This document shows, piece after piece, positions 6,329 through 14,793 of a stretch of DNA of 64,000 nt (position 1 is the stretch's first letter; every line of letters begins with the position of its first letter). Location: assembly GCA_017412055.1 (NCBI GenBank), contig JAFQOW010000041.1, positions 1-64,000 on the forward strand, in the 5' to 3' direction. Source of the DNA: Lachnospiraceae bacterium (lineage in GTDB: Bacteria; Bacillota; Clostridia; Lachnospirales; Lachnospiraceae). The notes below the pieces were generated by a model. That model was not told where the DNA came from and did not search any database. It saw only the letters and a program-made list of their open reading frames with translations. Made by a program: the position numbers and the translations under genes.

Positions 6329-6607
6329 TTAATAATTGCAAGTTTTAAGACGCATTTCCATATGTCCTCTATAAAGATAGAGAGCATTCAAATGTCTTGA
6401 CACATAACGATGATACTCATGGTCATGAGGAAAGTTATATGCACACTTTCTATTCTCATCCTGAAGGACTCGCTCCCAGTGTTGAATCCAATATGTTAGT
6501 TGGTCATAATTTTGAGAAGCATACCAAGAATTAGGAGGAAGATTATAGCGAGGTGTCCCACAAGATACTAAAATAAATGCAAGACAAATTAAAGTAATAA
6601 ACTTCAT
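6329..6607 (-). CDS. small phage lipoprotein
   Basis: This is a 92-residue protein with a type II signal peptide: MKF, a hydrophobic stretch (ITLICLAFILV) and the lipobox LVSC followed by Gly at about residue 17. The mature part is rich in Tyr, His and Arg. An in-frame upstream ATG exists, but only the start at 6607 puts the signal at the N-terminus. Phage lipoproteins are often superinfection-exclusion or lysis factors; position among early genes favours exclusion, but this is inference. One nt separates it from the upstream gene, so they are cotranscribed. Confidence 0.7.
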   Translation of the reverse strand: MKFITLICLAFILVSCGTPRYNLPPNSWYASQNYDQLTYWIQHWERVLQDENRKCAYNFPHDHEYHRYVSRHLNALYLYRGHMEMRLKTCNY

Positions 6608-6608
6608 C

Positions 6609-6860
6609 TTAATACTTTGAATTAGACCAAGTTGACTCACCAATCATTACAGCCATACGAACGGGCATATATAGGTCACGCTCATCAATATCCAATGTCT
6701 TACCCATCTTTTTAGCAAGAACTAAAGTATTAATTTCATCCGTAAGATTCTTATCATACATGTGTACCTCTCGATGGTACATGAAAGAACCATCATTATA
6801 TACATCACAACGGAAAATAGAAGAATCACGATTAGGTATAGTAAACTTGTAGGTTGTCAT
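6609..6860 (-). CDS. hypothetical protein, early class
   Basis: This 83-residue protein (MTTYKFTIPNRDSSIFRCDV) is the first gene of a three-gene operon with the lipoprotein and a small basic protein. Beta-rich N-terminal half with RCDVYNDGSFMYHREV. No family was recognised. Confidence 0.6.
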   Translation of the reverse strand: MTTYKFTIPNRDSSIFRCDVYNDGSFMYHREVHMYDKNLTDEINTLVLAKKMGKTLDIDERDLYMPVRMAVMIGESTWSNSKY

Positions 6861-6884
6861 GATTTTACTTTATCTTAGTTCTGT
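6861..6884 (-). promoter_or_regulatory. early promoter-like element (weak TATA part)
   Basis: ACAGAAC, then ATAAAGTAAAA, 24 nt from the ATG at 6860. Likely drives the three genes 6860-6146. Confidence 0.55.
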
Positions 6885-6929
6885 GCTAGTACTCAGCTAC
6901 TTTTCTTTTTTCTACACGCGATTATTGTG

Positions 6930-6941
6930 ACATAGCTATGT
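6930..6941. promoter_or_regulatory. 12-bp palindrome in divergent intergenic region
   Basis: ACATAGCTATGT is a perfect palindrome inside the roughly 200-bp region (6861-7060) between divergent gene groups, a plausible operator. Apart from this, the two flanking promoter-like boxes and AT-rich sequence, I see nothing else there. Confidence 0.35.
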
Positions 6942-7050
6942 TATTATCTAAAACATTTAATATAAATCTATTATATAAATTACTCATTACATCGTCATAG
7001 CGCAGTTTTATACACGCTTAATTTTAGTATCATTTTTAATCCCGTGTATC

Positions 7051-7060
7051 TAAATAAGTT
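7051..7060 (+). promoter_or_regulatory. late promoter-like TAAATA box
   Basis: TAAATA at 7051-7056, 10 nt before the ATG at 7061 (most copies: 12 nt). Confidence 0.4.
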
Positions 7061-7360
7061 ATGAAAATGAATAGCAATTACCACTTCAAAAGGCTTTTAG
7101 ATTTAATTAAAGAGAGTGAAATATACATTCCAGGCTTGCGTCTCGTTGCTCAAAGTGAAAATGGTTTTGACAATTTATTCCTTAACATGGATTCGCAAAA
7201 TGTTATTTTATGTTTAAGACGCGACGATATGATTTGCGAGATAGTTCAAGCCTTTGATGCTCCCGCCGCATTTGATTTAGAGCTTCTTCAATATAATAAT
7301 TGCGAGCCTCATTTGTGTATTAGATTAGGGAACTTTGTATCTATTTTGCATTTGGTTTAA
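7061..7360 (+). CDS. hypothetical protein
   Basis: This is a 99-residue protein (MKMNSNYHFKRLLDLIKESE). The next ATG two codons in is an alternative start. No family was recognised. Its TAAATA box suggests late expression, unlike the genes on either side. It ends exactly where an ACAGAAC box begins. Confidence 0.6.
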   Translation: MKMNSNYHFKRLLDLIKESEIYIPGLRLVAQSENGFDNLFLNMDSQNVILCLRRDDMICEIVQAFDAPAAFDLELLQYNNCEPHLCIRLGNFVSILHLV

Positions 7361-7377
7361 ACAGAACTATAGTATAA
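7361..7377 (+). promoter_or_regulatory. early promoter-like element
   Basis: ACAGAAC (7361-7367) followed by TATAGTATAA. The next gene starts at 7435, so a leader of about 50 nt is implied. Confidence 0.55.
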
Positions 7378-7434
7378 AAGTAATTGTAAGCAGTCAATTT
7401 CAATTGATTGTCTATTAAAATTATTTTTATTAAA

Positions 7435-7884
7435 ATGAGCAATCGAACAACAATCCTTGAAAAACGAGTAGTTAATAACATTACTGTTATTCTTGCATCT
7501 TGTAAACTTTATAATCAGCCTTATCGTAAACATAAGTGTTACCCCAGTAAGAAGCGTCGTCGTGGCGGTATAAAGGCTGGTTATATGATTTATATTTTTA
7601 GTGAGGGTAATCCAGATACACTATATAAATCTTTTGGTTATCGTATTTTGACTTATGGCAAAGCTAAAAAGTTCTATGAGATTTGCTATAGTCATGCAAA
7701 AAATGCTAAGTTGAATGATGGTTATATTCTTCCATTATGGAATGCATGTAATTGTAATGGGGCAATTTATGAGAAACGAAAGCATATTGATATTATAAAA
7801 TATATTGGTAATAAAGACTTTTTTCCTACAAATTATATGCTTCTTGAAGAAAATAATTTAATTACCGACGACATTCCATTTTAA
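7435..7884 (+). CDS. hypothetical basic protein
   Basis: This is a 149-residue basic protein (MSNRTTILEKRVVNNITVIL...). A TTG nine codons upstream is possible but the ATG is preferred. A strongly basic patch (PSKKRRRGGIKAGY) near residue 45 suggests nucleic-acid binding, which is an inference from charge only. No family was recognised. Confidence 0.6.
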   Translation: MSNRTTILEKRVVNNITVILASCKLYNQPYRKHKCYPSKKRRRGGIKAGYMIYIFSEGNPDTLYKSFGYRILTYGKAKKFYEICYSHAKNAKLNDGYILPLWNACNCNGAIYEKRKHIDIIKYIGNKDFFPTNYMLLEENNLITDDIPF

Positions 7885-7907
7885 TTAAACAAAACTATTT
7901 CAGATAA

Positions 7908-7932
7908 ACAGAACTAATATAAACATAAAATC
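7908..7932 (+). promoter_or_regulatory. early promoter-like element
   Basis: ACAGAAC (7908-7914) with TAATATAAACATAAAA, 25 nt from the ATG at 7933. A degenerate copy, ACAAAAC, lies 19 nt further upstream. Likely drives the tightly packed genes 7933-9792. Confidence 0.6.
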
Positions 7933-8454
7933 ATGTTCATTGAAATTGCAAACCGTCCTAAGCACGTAATTATTCAGAAGTGCACTAAGGCAAATAAGTG
8001 GGTAGATATCGCCGAGATTAGTGATCGCTGCGGTATGGATTATGATTATCTTACCAATATTCTTCGTACTTATGATTTGATTGATGTTGGTCTTGATTGG
8101 CGTGTAATTGTTCGTTCTAAGAAGAATCCTACAAAATATCGTCAGGTTCTTTCCCTTGGTGGCATGCAGTTCTATGACACTCTTGGTAACGATGTTCTTT
8201 TGTCTCTTATCTTGAAGAAGGATGCAGTGGGAAATGTCGCTGATTACTCTCAGCCCATCCTTTATTCTCTCGCTAATAATCCTCACTTTAAGTCCGTGAA
8301 TGAACTTAGGGATTATATTTTCAGCCATGGTGGTATCGCCAAGGTTCATCGTCGACCCTGCAGCACTGAAGATAGTTATCTCGTGACTTTTGATATTACT
8401 TTTAATAATGGTACTGAAGTAACTGTATCTAAATACTTTACATATACTGATTAA
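7933..8454 (+). CDS. hypothetical protein with possible HTH
   Basis: This is a 173-residue protein. Residues about 22-55 (WVDIAEISDRCGMDYDYLTN) resemble a helix-turn-helix arrangement, followed by beta-rich sequence. No defined family was recognised; a DNA-binding or adaptor role is possible. First gene of a five-gene set with overlapping starts, led by an ACAGAAC element. Confidence 0.6.
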   Translation: MFIEIANRPKHVIIQKCTKANKWVDIAEISDRCGMDYDYLTNILRTYDLIDVGLDWRVIVRSKKNPTKYRQVLSLGGMQFYDTLGNDVLLSLILKKDAVGNVADYSQPILYSLANNPHFKSVNELRDYIFSHGGIAKVHRRPCSTEDSYLVTFDITFNNGTEVTVSKYFTYTD

Positions 8455-8804
8455 TGATTATCGCTCAATATCCTCCGACTCTGACTCGTAATTTTCAGGG
8501 CGAATGCGACATAGTTCCATGCTATTTTACTGAGCTTTATATTAATGAGTCAGGGGAGGGAGATAAAGATATTCTTGAGTCTATTAGAGACGCTTCTTTT
8601 CAAATTTTAAAAGTACACAAATATCCTTCTATCTTTCATTTCATGATAAATGATTTAGGTGATAGTTTAGCATCTATTCATTTTCAAATTCCAAAATATG
8701 CTATTGACCCAGATTCAATGGAATACGATGAACATCCTATATCATATTATGGTGTAATAAGATATGGACATGTAGAAGGTACAATGGAAAATTATATTAC
8801 ATGA
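8454..8804 (+). CDS. hypothetical protein
   Basis: This is a 116-residue acidic protein (MIIAQYPPTLTRNFQGECDI). Its ATG shares the last base of the upstream stop (TAATG), indicating translational coupling. No family was recognised. Confidence 0.6.
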   Translation: MIIAQYPPTLTRNFQGECDIVPCYFTELYINESGEGDKDILESIRDASFQILKVHKYPSIFHFMINDLGDSLASIHFQIPKYAIDPDSMEYDEHPISYYGVIRYGHVEGTMENYIT

Positions 8805-9103
8805 ACGGACCTGCATATGTTGAGATAACTCTTGGAAACTGGATTCCTTCCAGTTATAAAAGTTTGATTCAGTTATTTGAGTTTAATCCGGTTAAAGGAG
8901 TTTATTCCAGACAAACGGATAAGTGGTATTTCTATTTTCCAAATGGGATTGGTGATAATGAAAAGCAATTATATATTCAACCTCTTTTGAAAGAAGCATC
9001 TGATCTGGGATTTGAAATATTTTTATCTTATCATTATGAAAATTCTTGGGAAGATATTCCAGCAAATGATGCTCGAGAATTAATTAGAAAAAGTATAAAG
9101 TAA
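8801..9103 (+). CDS. hypothetical protein
   Basis: This is a 100-residue protein (MNGPAYVEITLGNWIPSSYK) with several aromatic residues. It overlaps the upstream stop by 4 nt (ATGA), so coupled. No family was recognised. Confidence 0.6.
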   Translation: MNGPAYVEITLGNWIPSSYKSLIQLFEFNPVKGVYSRQTDKWYFYFPNGIGDNEKQLYIQPLLKEASDLGFEIFLSYHYENSWEDIPANDARELIRKSIK

Positions 9104-9104
9104 T

Positions 9105-9422
9105 ATGAATTTTTTTATAGCTCTTGGTGTTGTTGGGTCATTTATTTCCATCCTATGGATTATTATGACCGCTGATATAGGATTTAAACATGGCTGGGAC
9201 CGTTTCGAAATCAGCCAATTAATTAAAGGAATTATCGGGCTTGTTATTTTCGGTAATATATTAGGTTGGTGTTGGTGGTATGATTACACTTATATTCAGC
9301 CTGAAATTAATAGTTCATTTCAAGTTGAAGTAAAGAATGTTCCTGAAGGATACCGTTTTGAAGGATACCTTGTAAATCGAGATACTGGTGAACGAAAGAA
9401 TGTAATAGAAAGGGCAAACTAA
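9105..9422 (+). CDS. small membrane protein, two TM segments
   Basis: This is a 105-residue protein with two hydrophobic segments, at about residues 4-22 (FIALGVVGSFISILWIIM) and 40-58 (IKGIIGLVIFGNILGWCWW), then a soluble C-terminus of about 45 residues. Holin or host-membrane modifier are both possible; promoter class and operon position favour an early role. Confidence 0.6.
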   Translation: MNFFIALGVVGSFISILWIIMTADIGFKHGWDRFEISQLIKGIIGLVIFGNILGWCWWYDYTYIQPEINSSFQVEVKNVPEGYRFEGYLVNRDTGERKNVIERAN

Positions 9423-9423
9423 T

Positions 9424-9792
9424 ATGTTCACAAAAAATCAGCGGTATAAAATCAAATACTCTTTGAAACACCGTAAAGCATTTCTTGAGTTAGAAAAGAA
9501 GCTCTTGAGAAAGAATACTATTCGTGGTTATTTTCATGATGTAGATAAAATTATTCTCTATCATTTCTTACCCACAGAGTTTGTCCATACTTGTCACCAA
9601 TGGTGGTCAAAGCATCATCAATGTAGAGCAAAAACACATGACGATTTTGTACAAATGGTTATTGACTGGGAATGTGCAAGATTTACAAAACCTGATAAGC
9701 CGCTTAATGCTTATGATACTTTGTATAAATTTTATCCACACATGGAAGATAAAATTCTTCCAATTCTTAAAGAACTAAATCTTATAAAATAA
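9424..9792 (+). CDS. HD-like / DUF5662-like protein
   Basis: This is a 122-residue protein with an N-terminal His, the motif YFHDVDK near residue 38 and a CHQWWSKHH segment near residue 60. This order of His and His-Asp residues resembles small HD-type or DUF5662 phage proteins that may bind metal. Assignment is by motif memory only. Last gene before a bidirectional terminator. Confidence 0.5.
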   Translation: MFTKNQRYKIKYSLKHRKAFLELEKKLLRKNTIRGYFHDVDKIILYHFLPTEFVHTCHQWWSKHHQCRAKTHDDFVQMVIDWECARFTKPDKPLNAYDTLYKFYPHMEDKILPILKELNLIK

Positions 9793-9818
9793 GGCGGAAA
9801 TTACTCCGCCTTATTTTT
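9791..9818. terminator. bidirectional intrinsic terminator
   Basis: An 8-bp GC-rich stem (9791-9798 with 9805-9812, AAGGCGGA/TCCGCCTT) has a 6-nt loop followed by ATTTTTG on the plus strand and TTATTTTAT on the minus strand. It separates the convergent genes ending at 9792 and 9837. Confidence 0.85.
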
Positions 9819-9836
9819 GTTAATTTGTAATATCTA

Positions 9837-12641
9837 TTATACTCCTATCCAGTTGTTGATTTCGTTACCAACTGCTGTTTTTAAAGCTTGTTTTAATTGT
9901 GATTTTGTTAAAGTTACAACTGTTCCGTCACTTGATAACCATTGTACTGACTCCTCTTCTTCCATTACAAGAATAGCACGTGCCATTCTATTTTGTGCAG
10001 TGACGCTAGCATCTAAAGTTATATCATCTATGGTTACCGTTGCAGATGTAGATGCGCTAGTTGCCTCGACATTTCCATTTGCGAGATTATCTAATAATTC
10101 TCTATCTGCTTCTGTTAAATGTGTTTCATCTCCTATGTGACTTGTCAATAATGATACAGGTTTATTACCATAGAAAATGATATGAACAATAATATTGGAA
10201 TTAGTCAATTCCGAACCATCTGATGTATTATTAGCAGATGTCCCTACTGATGCTACTCGGATTCTCTTATTTTCTGTCGTGACAACATTGATACCATCCA
10301 ATGAAATCTCACAAGTAATTGAGCCTATTTTATCAGTAATTTCTATATCTTCGTTGAATCTAAAAGACTTTAATCCTGTAGCATTAAAACTTTCAGTATT
10401 ATTAGAGAAATAACTACAAATTTCTTTCCCTCTCGTGTCATTGAGAGTAACTTTCAAATAACAAGTACAATCTTCTGTTCCACTTGTAGTCCATCTCATC
10501 TCATTGAATACGCAATTTGAGATGTAAGGTCTCTCTAATTTGAATCCTTTACATGAAGCATTACCCAATGATTCGTTATTAATATTATTATTCCAAATTT
10601 CTGCTGTTGCTGTTGTATAAAGACTTTCAATAACAGGTCTCTCTATAGACTTCAAGTGTTTAGAGTCATTATTAAGATGTGCATTGATGTCACTTTCTCT
10701 ATAAAAATCACCCTCAAATTGAACATAAGCTACCCATTTATTACCCTCTCCTAAAGGAGTTGTATTTACACCATCAACAAAAGTATCACCACCCACATTA
10801 CAATCAGTATGAGTATGATTTGAGTCTACTGCAATGCCTATATAATAGCTTGCAATTTGTGTATCTCCTGAGGTGGGTATAAATTTCAAAACCTCACCCT
10901 CATTACAACTTTCAAATCCTTCAAATTCCCAGGTATTCAATAATGGCGAAGAAGTATCATTTCTTTGAACAACTACTTTATTCGTTGAACGAACACTTGA
11001 AATAAGTTCGCTTGTTTCTTTATTATACTTCTGTACTAAAAGATAACAACCATTTGTATAACAATCTAAAGTGCCTCCACTCGTATTTCTTGCATAAAGA
11101 GAAACCTTTTTAATTATGCCACTAGGAGTATGATTATAACCCAATCTGAACGAAGAGGTATCACAATGTCCTAATTCAATACCATATGCAAAGTCAAGTG
11201 TATCATAAGTCGTATAATATCTTTCTTCAGAATTACCACTGATAACCTGTTGTCTAATTTCTTGCCAATCTGAATTATCTTTAGATACAACGTCATCAAT
11301 AGATGGAATATCACTTAAATTAAGATTTTTAAGCTTTTGATACTGTTCGGAAGTTAAGTGTGTATTATCTCCAACATGAGAAAGATAACCATTATTACTG
11401 AATGTTGCTTGAGTGCAGCGGTTGTGCCAACTATTTCCGTGACGAATAGTACCTCTGCCATTAGGATTATACTTCGTCTTTATGTAAACACCCGGAGCAG
11501 TTGCGGTTGTTTCGCCAACTGCATCTGGCCCTGTGCATAAGAAGAATTCAGCATCATAAGTTTCAGGAATAATAACTTCAGTATTATAGAAAGTCCAAAC
11601 TGCATCTTTTCCTGCTTCCCATATTATTGCTTCATCAGATAAACCTATATAAGTTTTTTCTCCTGATTGTGTAACTGCCCAAACTGCTATATATAATGGA
11701 GTGTTTTTACTTTCAAGAGGTTTAAGAATGAACTTTTTAATAGGAAAGTTATGAGGAACATCTTGATATTTGAAATGCGCGGCATCAAACTCCCCACTTG
11801 CTGTCGCTTCGTCTTCTAATATAGTTGTATATGTTAAATTTGTTAAATCTTTAACTTGATTATGAAGATTTTCTATTTTTAATACGTTTTTATCATTTGT
11901 TTCTTGCAATAAATCAATATCATGTGCTACGCCTGAATATTCCGTATAATTAACTGTCAAATTAATAATCCACTTATGTGATGTACCATTATTATATCCA
12001 ACACATAAATCATCAGCATGGAATTCTCCAGTAGTGCTATCAGATATAACTTTAGCAATAAATGTTAAACAGCCTGTGCCTGCCGGTAATACAGGAATAG
12101 TTGTTTTATTAGGAACAATTGCAAATTGAATATAAGTGTAATGATAAGGTACTATAAAGTTAGTAAAAGTAAAAACAGCGTCTTGACTACCATTTAAAGT
12201 ACCACTGTTATCTGAATAAACTACTGCTGATGGTTCTTCTCCATCAGTGAATATACGAGCAGATAAGTAGCCTGACGGAGGATTAAATGGTAATGGCCAC
12301 TGACCCGGGTCAAAGTGAGGAAGAGAAATTGAATTAATTTGCTTATCAAAAATGAAATGTTCTCTTGAATACTGAAAACCATTAACAGTTGTATTTTCTG
12401 TACCTCCATTATAGATATTGGTACTATATGCACCATCTTCAGATGATGTAATGAAATTATTAAGTTCCTTTACAGGCTCCATCTTTTCATCAAGAGTAGC
12501 ATCAAAATATTCTAAAATATCAGTTCGTTCAGTTAAGGAATCATCAGGTGTTTTGATTAATATCTTTTGTGCATCTAATGTAATAGTTTCATGTTTAACT
12601 GTTTGTAAAGATGCATATGATTTATTATATGTATTGCTCAT
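9837..12641 (-). CDS. large tail fibre protein
   Basis: This is a 934-residue protein rich in Thr, Asn and Ser with repeating beta-strand segments. It contains two copies of the fibre-type motif H(V/I)GDxTHLT followed by a short helix (near residues 420 and 865) and a degenerate third (AHLNNDSKHL). Such motifs mark trimeric fibre segments. The C-terminus (residues about 890-934) resembles the terminal domains of tail-fibre proteins. Likely function is host recognition. It starts 4 nt after the upstream gene and is read with it from a late-type box. Confidence 0.75.
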   Translation of the reverse strand: MSNTYNKSYASLQTVKHETITLDAQKILIKTPDDSLTERTDILEYFDATLDEKMEPVKELNNFITSSEDGAYSTNIYNGGTENTTVNGFQYSREHFIFDKQINSISLPHFDPGQWPLPFNPPSGYLSARIFTDGEEPSAVVYSDNSGTLNGSQDAVFTFTNFIVPYHYTYIQFAIVPNKTTIPVLPAGTGCLTFIAKVISDSTTGEFHADDLCVGYNNGTSHKWIINLTVNYTEYSGVAHDIDLLQETNDKNVLKIENLHNQVKDLTNLTYTTILEDEATASGEFDAAHFKYQDVPHNFPIKKFILKPLESKNTPLYIAVWAVTQSGEKTYIGLSDEAIIWEAGKDAVWTFYNTEVIIPETYDAEFFLCTGPDAVGETTATAPGVYIKTKYNPNGRGTIRHGNSWHNRCTQATFSNNGYLSHVGDNTHLTSEQYQKLKNLNLSDIPSIDDVVSKDNSDWQEIRQQVISGNSEERYYTTYDTLDFAYGIELGHCDTSSFRLGYNHTPSGIIKKVSLYARNTSGGTLDCYTNGCYLLVQKYNKETSELISSVRSTNKVVVQRNDTSSPLLNTWEFEGFESCNEGEVLKFIPTSGDTQIASYYIGIAVDSNHTHTDCNVGGDTFVDGVNTTPLGEGNKWVAYVQFEGDFYRESDINAHLNNDSKHLKSIERPVIESLYTTATAEIWNNNINNESLGNASCKGFKLERPYISNCVFNEMRWTTSGTEDCTCYLKVTLNDTRGKEICSYFSNNTESFNATGLKSFRFNEDIEITDKIGSITCEISLDGINVVTTENKRIRVASVGTSANNTSDGSELTNSNIIVHIIFYGNKPVSLLTSHIGDETHLTEADRELLDNLANGNVEATSASTSATVTIDDITLDASVTAQNRMARAILVMEEEESVQWLSSDGTVVTLTKSQLKQALKTAVGNEINNWIGV

Positions 12642-12645
12642 AATA

Positions 12646-13134
12646 TTACATTAAAGTTGAAGTTACATGTCCCTGAGTACGATTCTTTTCAGCCTTTGCT
12701 AAATCAGCAGGTTGTGCTGTCTTAGAGAACTTTTCATCGTAGTTAATCTTATGTTTTGCAGGGATTAAATCAGGAAGATTTGCACCATTTTCGATACGTT
12801 TCATATGTGCGAGGAGGTGACCAGGTACTGTTACAGGGTCATAGTAACGTCCACCACCCATTGAATAACCAATTGTAATTGTAGAAGGATGAGCCTGTTC
12901 GTCATGAAGTGGTTCAAGTGATACATTTGCAACCATGATGATAGCATCACCTGCTACCTGTGCATCTACCATATCCTTAACCCTTAACTGGAGATCTGGC
13001 TGTAAGCCCTTGAAAACGGGGTCATTAAGAATTTTTTTATCAAACTCAATTGTATCACCAACTGTGAAGCAGCCAGCTGAGTAACGGCTCATATAATGTT
13101 CAAAAACGTTCTTAAATGTTTCTCTTTTATGCAT
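12646..13134 (-). CDS. hypothetical virion-associated protein, late class
   Basis: This is a 162-residue protein (MHKRETFKNVFEHYMSRYSA...) with a His-rich turn (GHLLAHMKRIENG) and a Gly-rich segment (GYSMGGGRYYDP). No family was recognised. It is cotranscribed with the large tail fibre from a TAAATA box, so a structural or fibre-assembly role is plausible. Confidence 0.6.
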   Translation of the reverse strand: MHKRETFKNVFEHYMSRYSAGCFTVGDTIEFDKKILNDPVFKGLQPDLQLRVKDMVDAQVAGDAIIMVANVSLEPLHDEQAHPSTITIGYSMGGGRYYDPVTVPGHLLAHMKRIENGANLPDLIPAKHKINYDEKFSKTAQPADLAKAEKNRTQGHVTSTLM

Positions 13135-13148
13135 TATAAATCTATTTA
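13135..13148 (-). promoter_or_regulatory. late promoter-like TAAATA box
   Basis: TAAATA with its 5' end at 13148, 14 nt from the ATG at 13134, just beyond a terminator. Confidence 0.5.
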
Positions 13149-13170
13149 ATTGAAATACTAGATAATTTAA

Positions 13171-13210
13171 TTTAAAATAAAGAAGGACGGTGTTAAAAAC
13201 CGTCCTTCTT
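13171..13210 (-). terminator. intrinsic terminator after LRR adhesin genes
   Basis: A 12-bp stem (13180-13191 with 13199-13210) with a 7-nt loop, followed on the minus strand by TTTATTTT. It separates the adhesin transcript from the tail-fibre transcript. Confidence 0.8.
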
Positions 13211-13263
13211 TTATAGGTTATATAATTTTTAATTTAGTTGTTCAAGGTTTTAAGGCAAAAACA

Positions 13264-14787
13264 CTAAGGTTTTTCAATTTTCGTTAATCCCATATTAATA
13301 GCGGCATCTTCTTCACAAGTGAACATACCATAAGTCGATAAATCGTCGCCAAAGACAAACTGGCCACCCACGATGTTAAAGAACTCACCATTGGCATTAG
13401 TATACTCAGCGATTTCTTCCTCAACTGGAATGGGTTTATACCAATAGGAGATAGGAGCTTCTGGGGTTTCGCCAATTTCATCAGTAATAGCAATATTAGT
13501 AGGCTCATAAACACTAGAACCATTAAGATAAACAGTCCAACCTTTTGCTGCGATTTTATTACAAAGCGTTTTTATTTCATTTGTAACTTTACGATCAGCA
13601 GAGTAGAGATGAAGTTTAGCTCTGTAAGAGGCTGTACTAATTACATCCCAAATTTCATTAGCGACAACTGTCCAAGTTTTACCTCCATCAGAGGAAGTTA
13701 CTAATCCTTCAGTTGCAAGGTCTCTGATAGAATCTGCAATGCATTTGATAGACTCTGTTGTAAGATTGCAGGTGAGGAACATGTTATACCCACTCAAGAG
13801 GGAACTCAAATTAGAACTAAAGGAAGTGAGTGTTGTAGTGTAGAACATAGCAGTACCATCAACAAGAGAACTTAAATCCTCACTAAAGGAAGTGAATTTA
13901 GCGCCGTTGAACATGTAATAACCATTAGTAAGATTGCCCAACTTACAATTAAAGGAAGTGATGTCAGAGCCTCTAAACATTTCTCTACCATTGACAAGAG
14001 AACTTAAATCATTATCAAAGGAAGTGAATTTAGCGCCGTAGAACATAGCAGTACCATCAACAAGAGAACGCAAATTACCACTAAAAGAAGAGAGTGCAGT
14101 CATTCTGAACATATAAGAACCATCAACAAGAGAACTTAAATCTGAGGTAAATGTGGTGAAATTTTCGCAGGTATAGAAGAAGCGATAGCCATAGACAAGA
14201 GAACTCAAATCTGAGTTGAATTCGGTAATAGTAAGACCCCTACTTTTATTAATAGTGCCATCCCAATCAGAATACAAAGCATCTTGTATCTCATCGGTAC
14301 GAATACTGCCAACTTCAAGTTTAGACGTATCCCAAGTACCAATTACATTCCCATCAGCATCATACATTGTTTTATCAATTACTTTATAAGCGGTGCGAAC
14401 AGCATCAATGGTTTCTTGGTCAGTGGTATTAAAGTCGATAATTACATAATCATAAGTTCCCCCCCCCTCTTCTTCCACTTCCTTATCATTAAACTTGATA
14501 AAGAGATACTTGTTACGAGGTCCGCGGTTGATAGTCATTGCGTCTTCTGCGAAAGGTAACTCGATGTTAACGTAATCATAGTTGATGGTTGTACTTCCTG
14601 AGCTATTGACAGTCAATGCTTTAGTGTCGACGAAACCTACTAATTTACCATTTTGATAAACGCAGTTACCGAGGAGCGCGTCCCCTTCCGGCCACTGAAC
14701 GTTAACGCCATCGGGAATTTGCACTTTTATGTTGCCCAAGTTCCCGTCTTCGTTAGGCCAAATTGAATTTTGTAAAGTTGTACTCAT
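13264..14787 (-). CDS. leucine-rich-repeat (BspA/DUF285-like) phage adhesin
   Basis: This is a 507-residue protein. Residues 1-70 match the N-terminus of the neighbouring paralogue (SxWPN, QNGKLVGFVDTKALT), probably the virion-attachment part. Residues about 185-345 form seven or more 22-residue repeats of the type TSFxxDLSSLVxGxxMFxGxxx, as in BspA/DUF285 leucine-rich-repeat surface proteins. A G9 tract in the coding strand (14459-14467) encodes Gly-Gly-Gly and could slip. It ends with TAG, rare in this window. It starts 6 nt after the paralogue's stop. Host binding is the probable role. Confidence 0.75.
   Translation of the reverse strand: MSTTLQNSIWPNEDGNLGNIKVQIPDGVNVQWPEGDALLGNCVYQNGKLVGFVDTKALTVNSSGSTTINYDYVNIELPFAEDAMTINRGPRNKYLFIKFNDKEVEEEGGGTYDYVIIDFNTTDQETIDAVRTAYKVIDKTMYDADGNVIGTWDTSKLEVGSIRTDEIQDALYSDWDGTINKSRGLTITEFNSDLSSLVYGYRFFYTCENFTTFTSDLSSLVDGSYMFRMTALSSFSGNLRSLVDGTAMFYGAKFTSFDNDLSSLVNGREMFRGSDITSFNCKLGNLTNGYYMFNGAKFTSFSEDLSSLVDGTAMFYTTTLTSFSSNLSSLLSGYNMFLTCNLTTESIKCIADSIRDLATEGLVTSSDGGKTWTVVANEIWDVISTASYRAKLHLYSADRKVTNEIKTLCNKIAAKGWTVYLNGSSVYEPTNIAITDEIGETPEAPISYWYKPIPVEEEIAEYTNANGEFFNIVGGQFVFGDDLSTYGMFTCEEDAAINMGLTKIEKP
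13755..14235 (-). repeat. 66-nt coding repeats (22-residue LRR units)
   Basis: About seven tandem units of 66 nt encode the LRR region of the adhesin. Some units are nearly identical in DNA, e.g. the TAGCAGTACCATCAACAAGA segments near 13853 and 14045, making recombination between units likely. Boundaries are approximate. Confidence 0.7.
14459..14467 (-). repeat. G9 homopolymer within adhesin gene
   Basis: Nine consecutive G on the coding strand (C on the plus strand) in an AT-rich genome. A length change would shift the reading frame upstream of the LRR region. Confidence 0.8.
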
Positions 14788-14793
14788 AAATTA

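Noticed and set aside
7408-7434. TTG start for the 7435-7884 gene
   Set aside because: An ATG nine codons further has the usual A/T-rich context; no support for the longer form.
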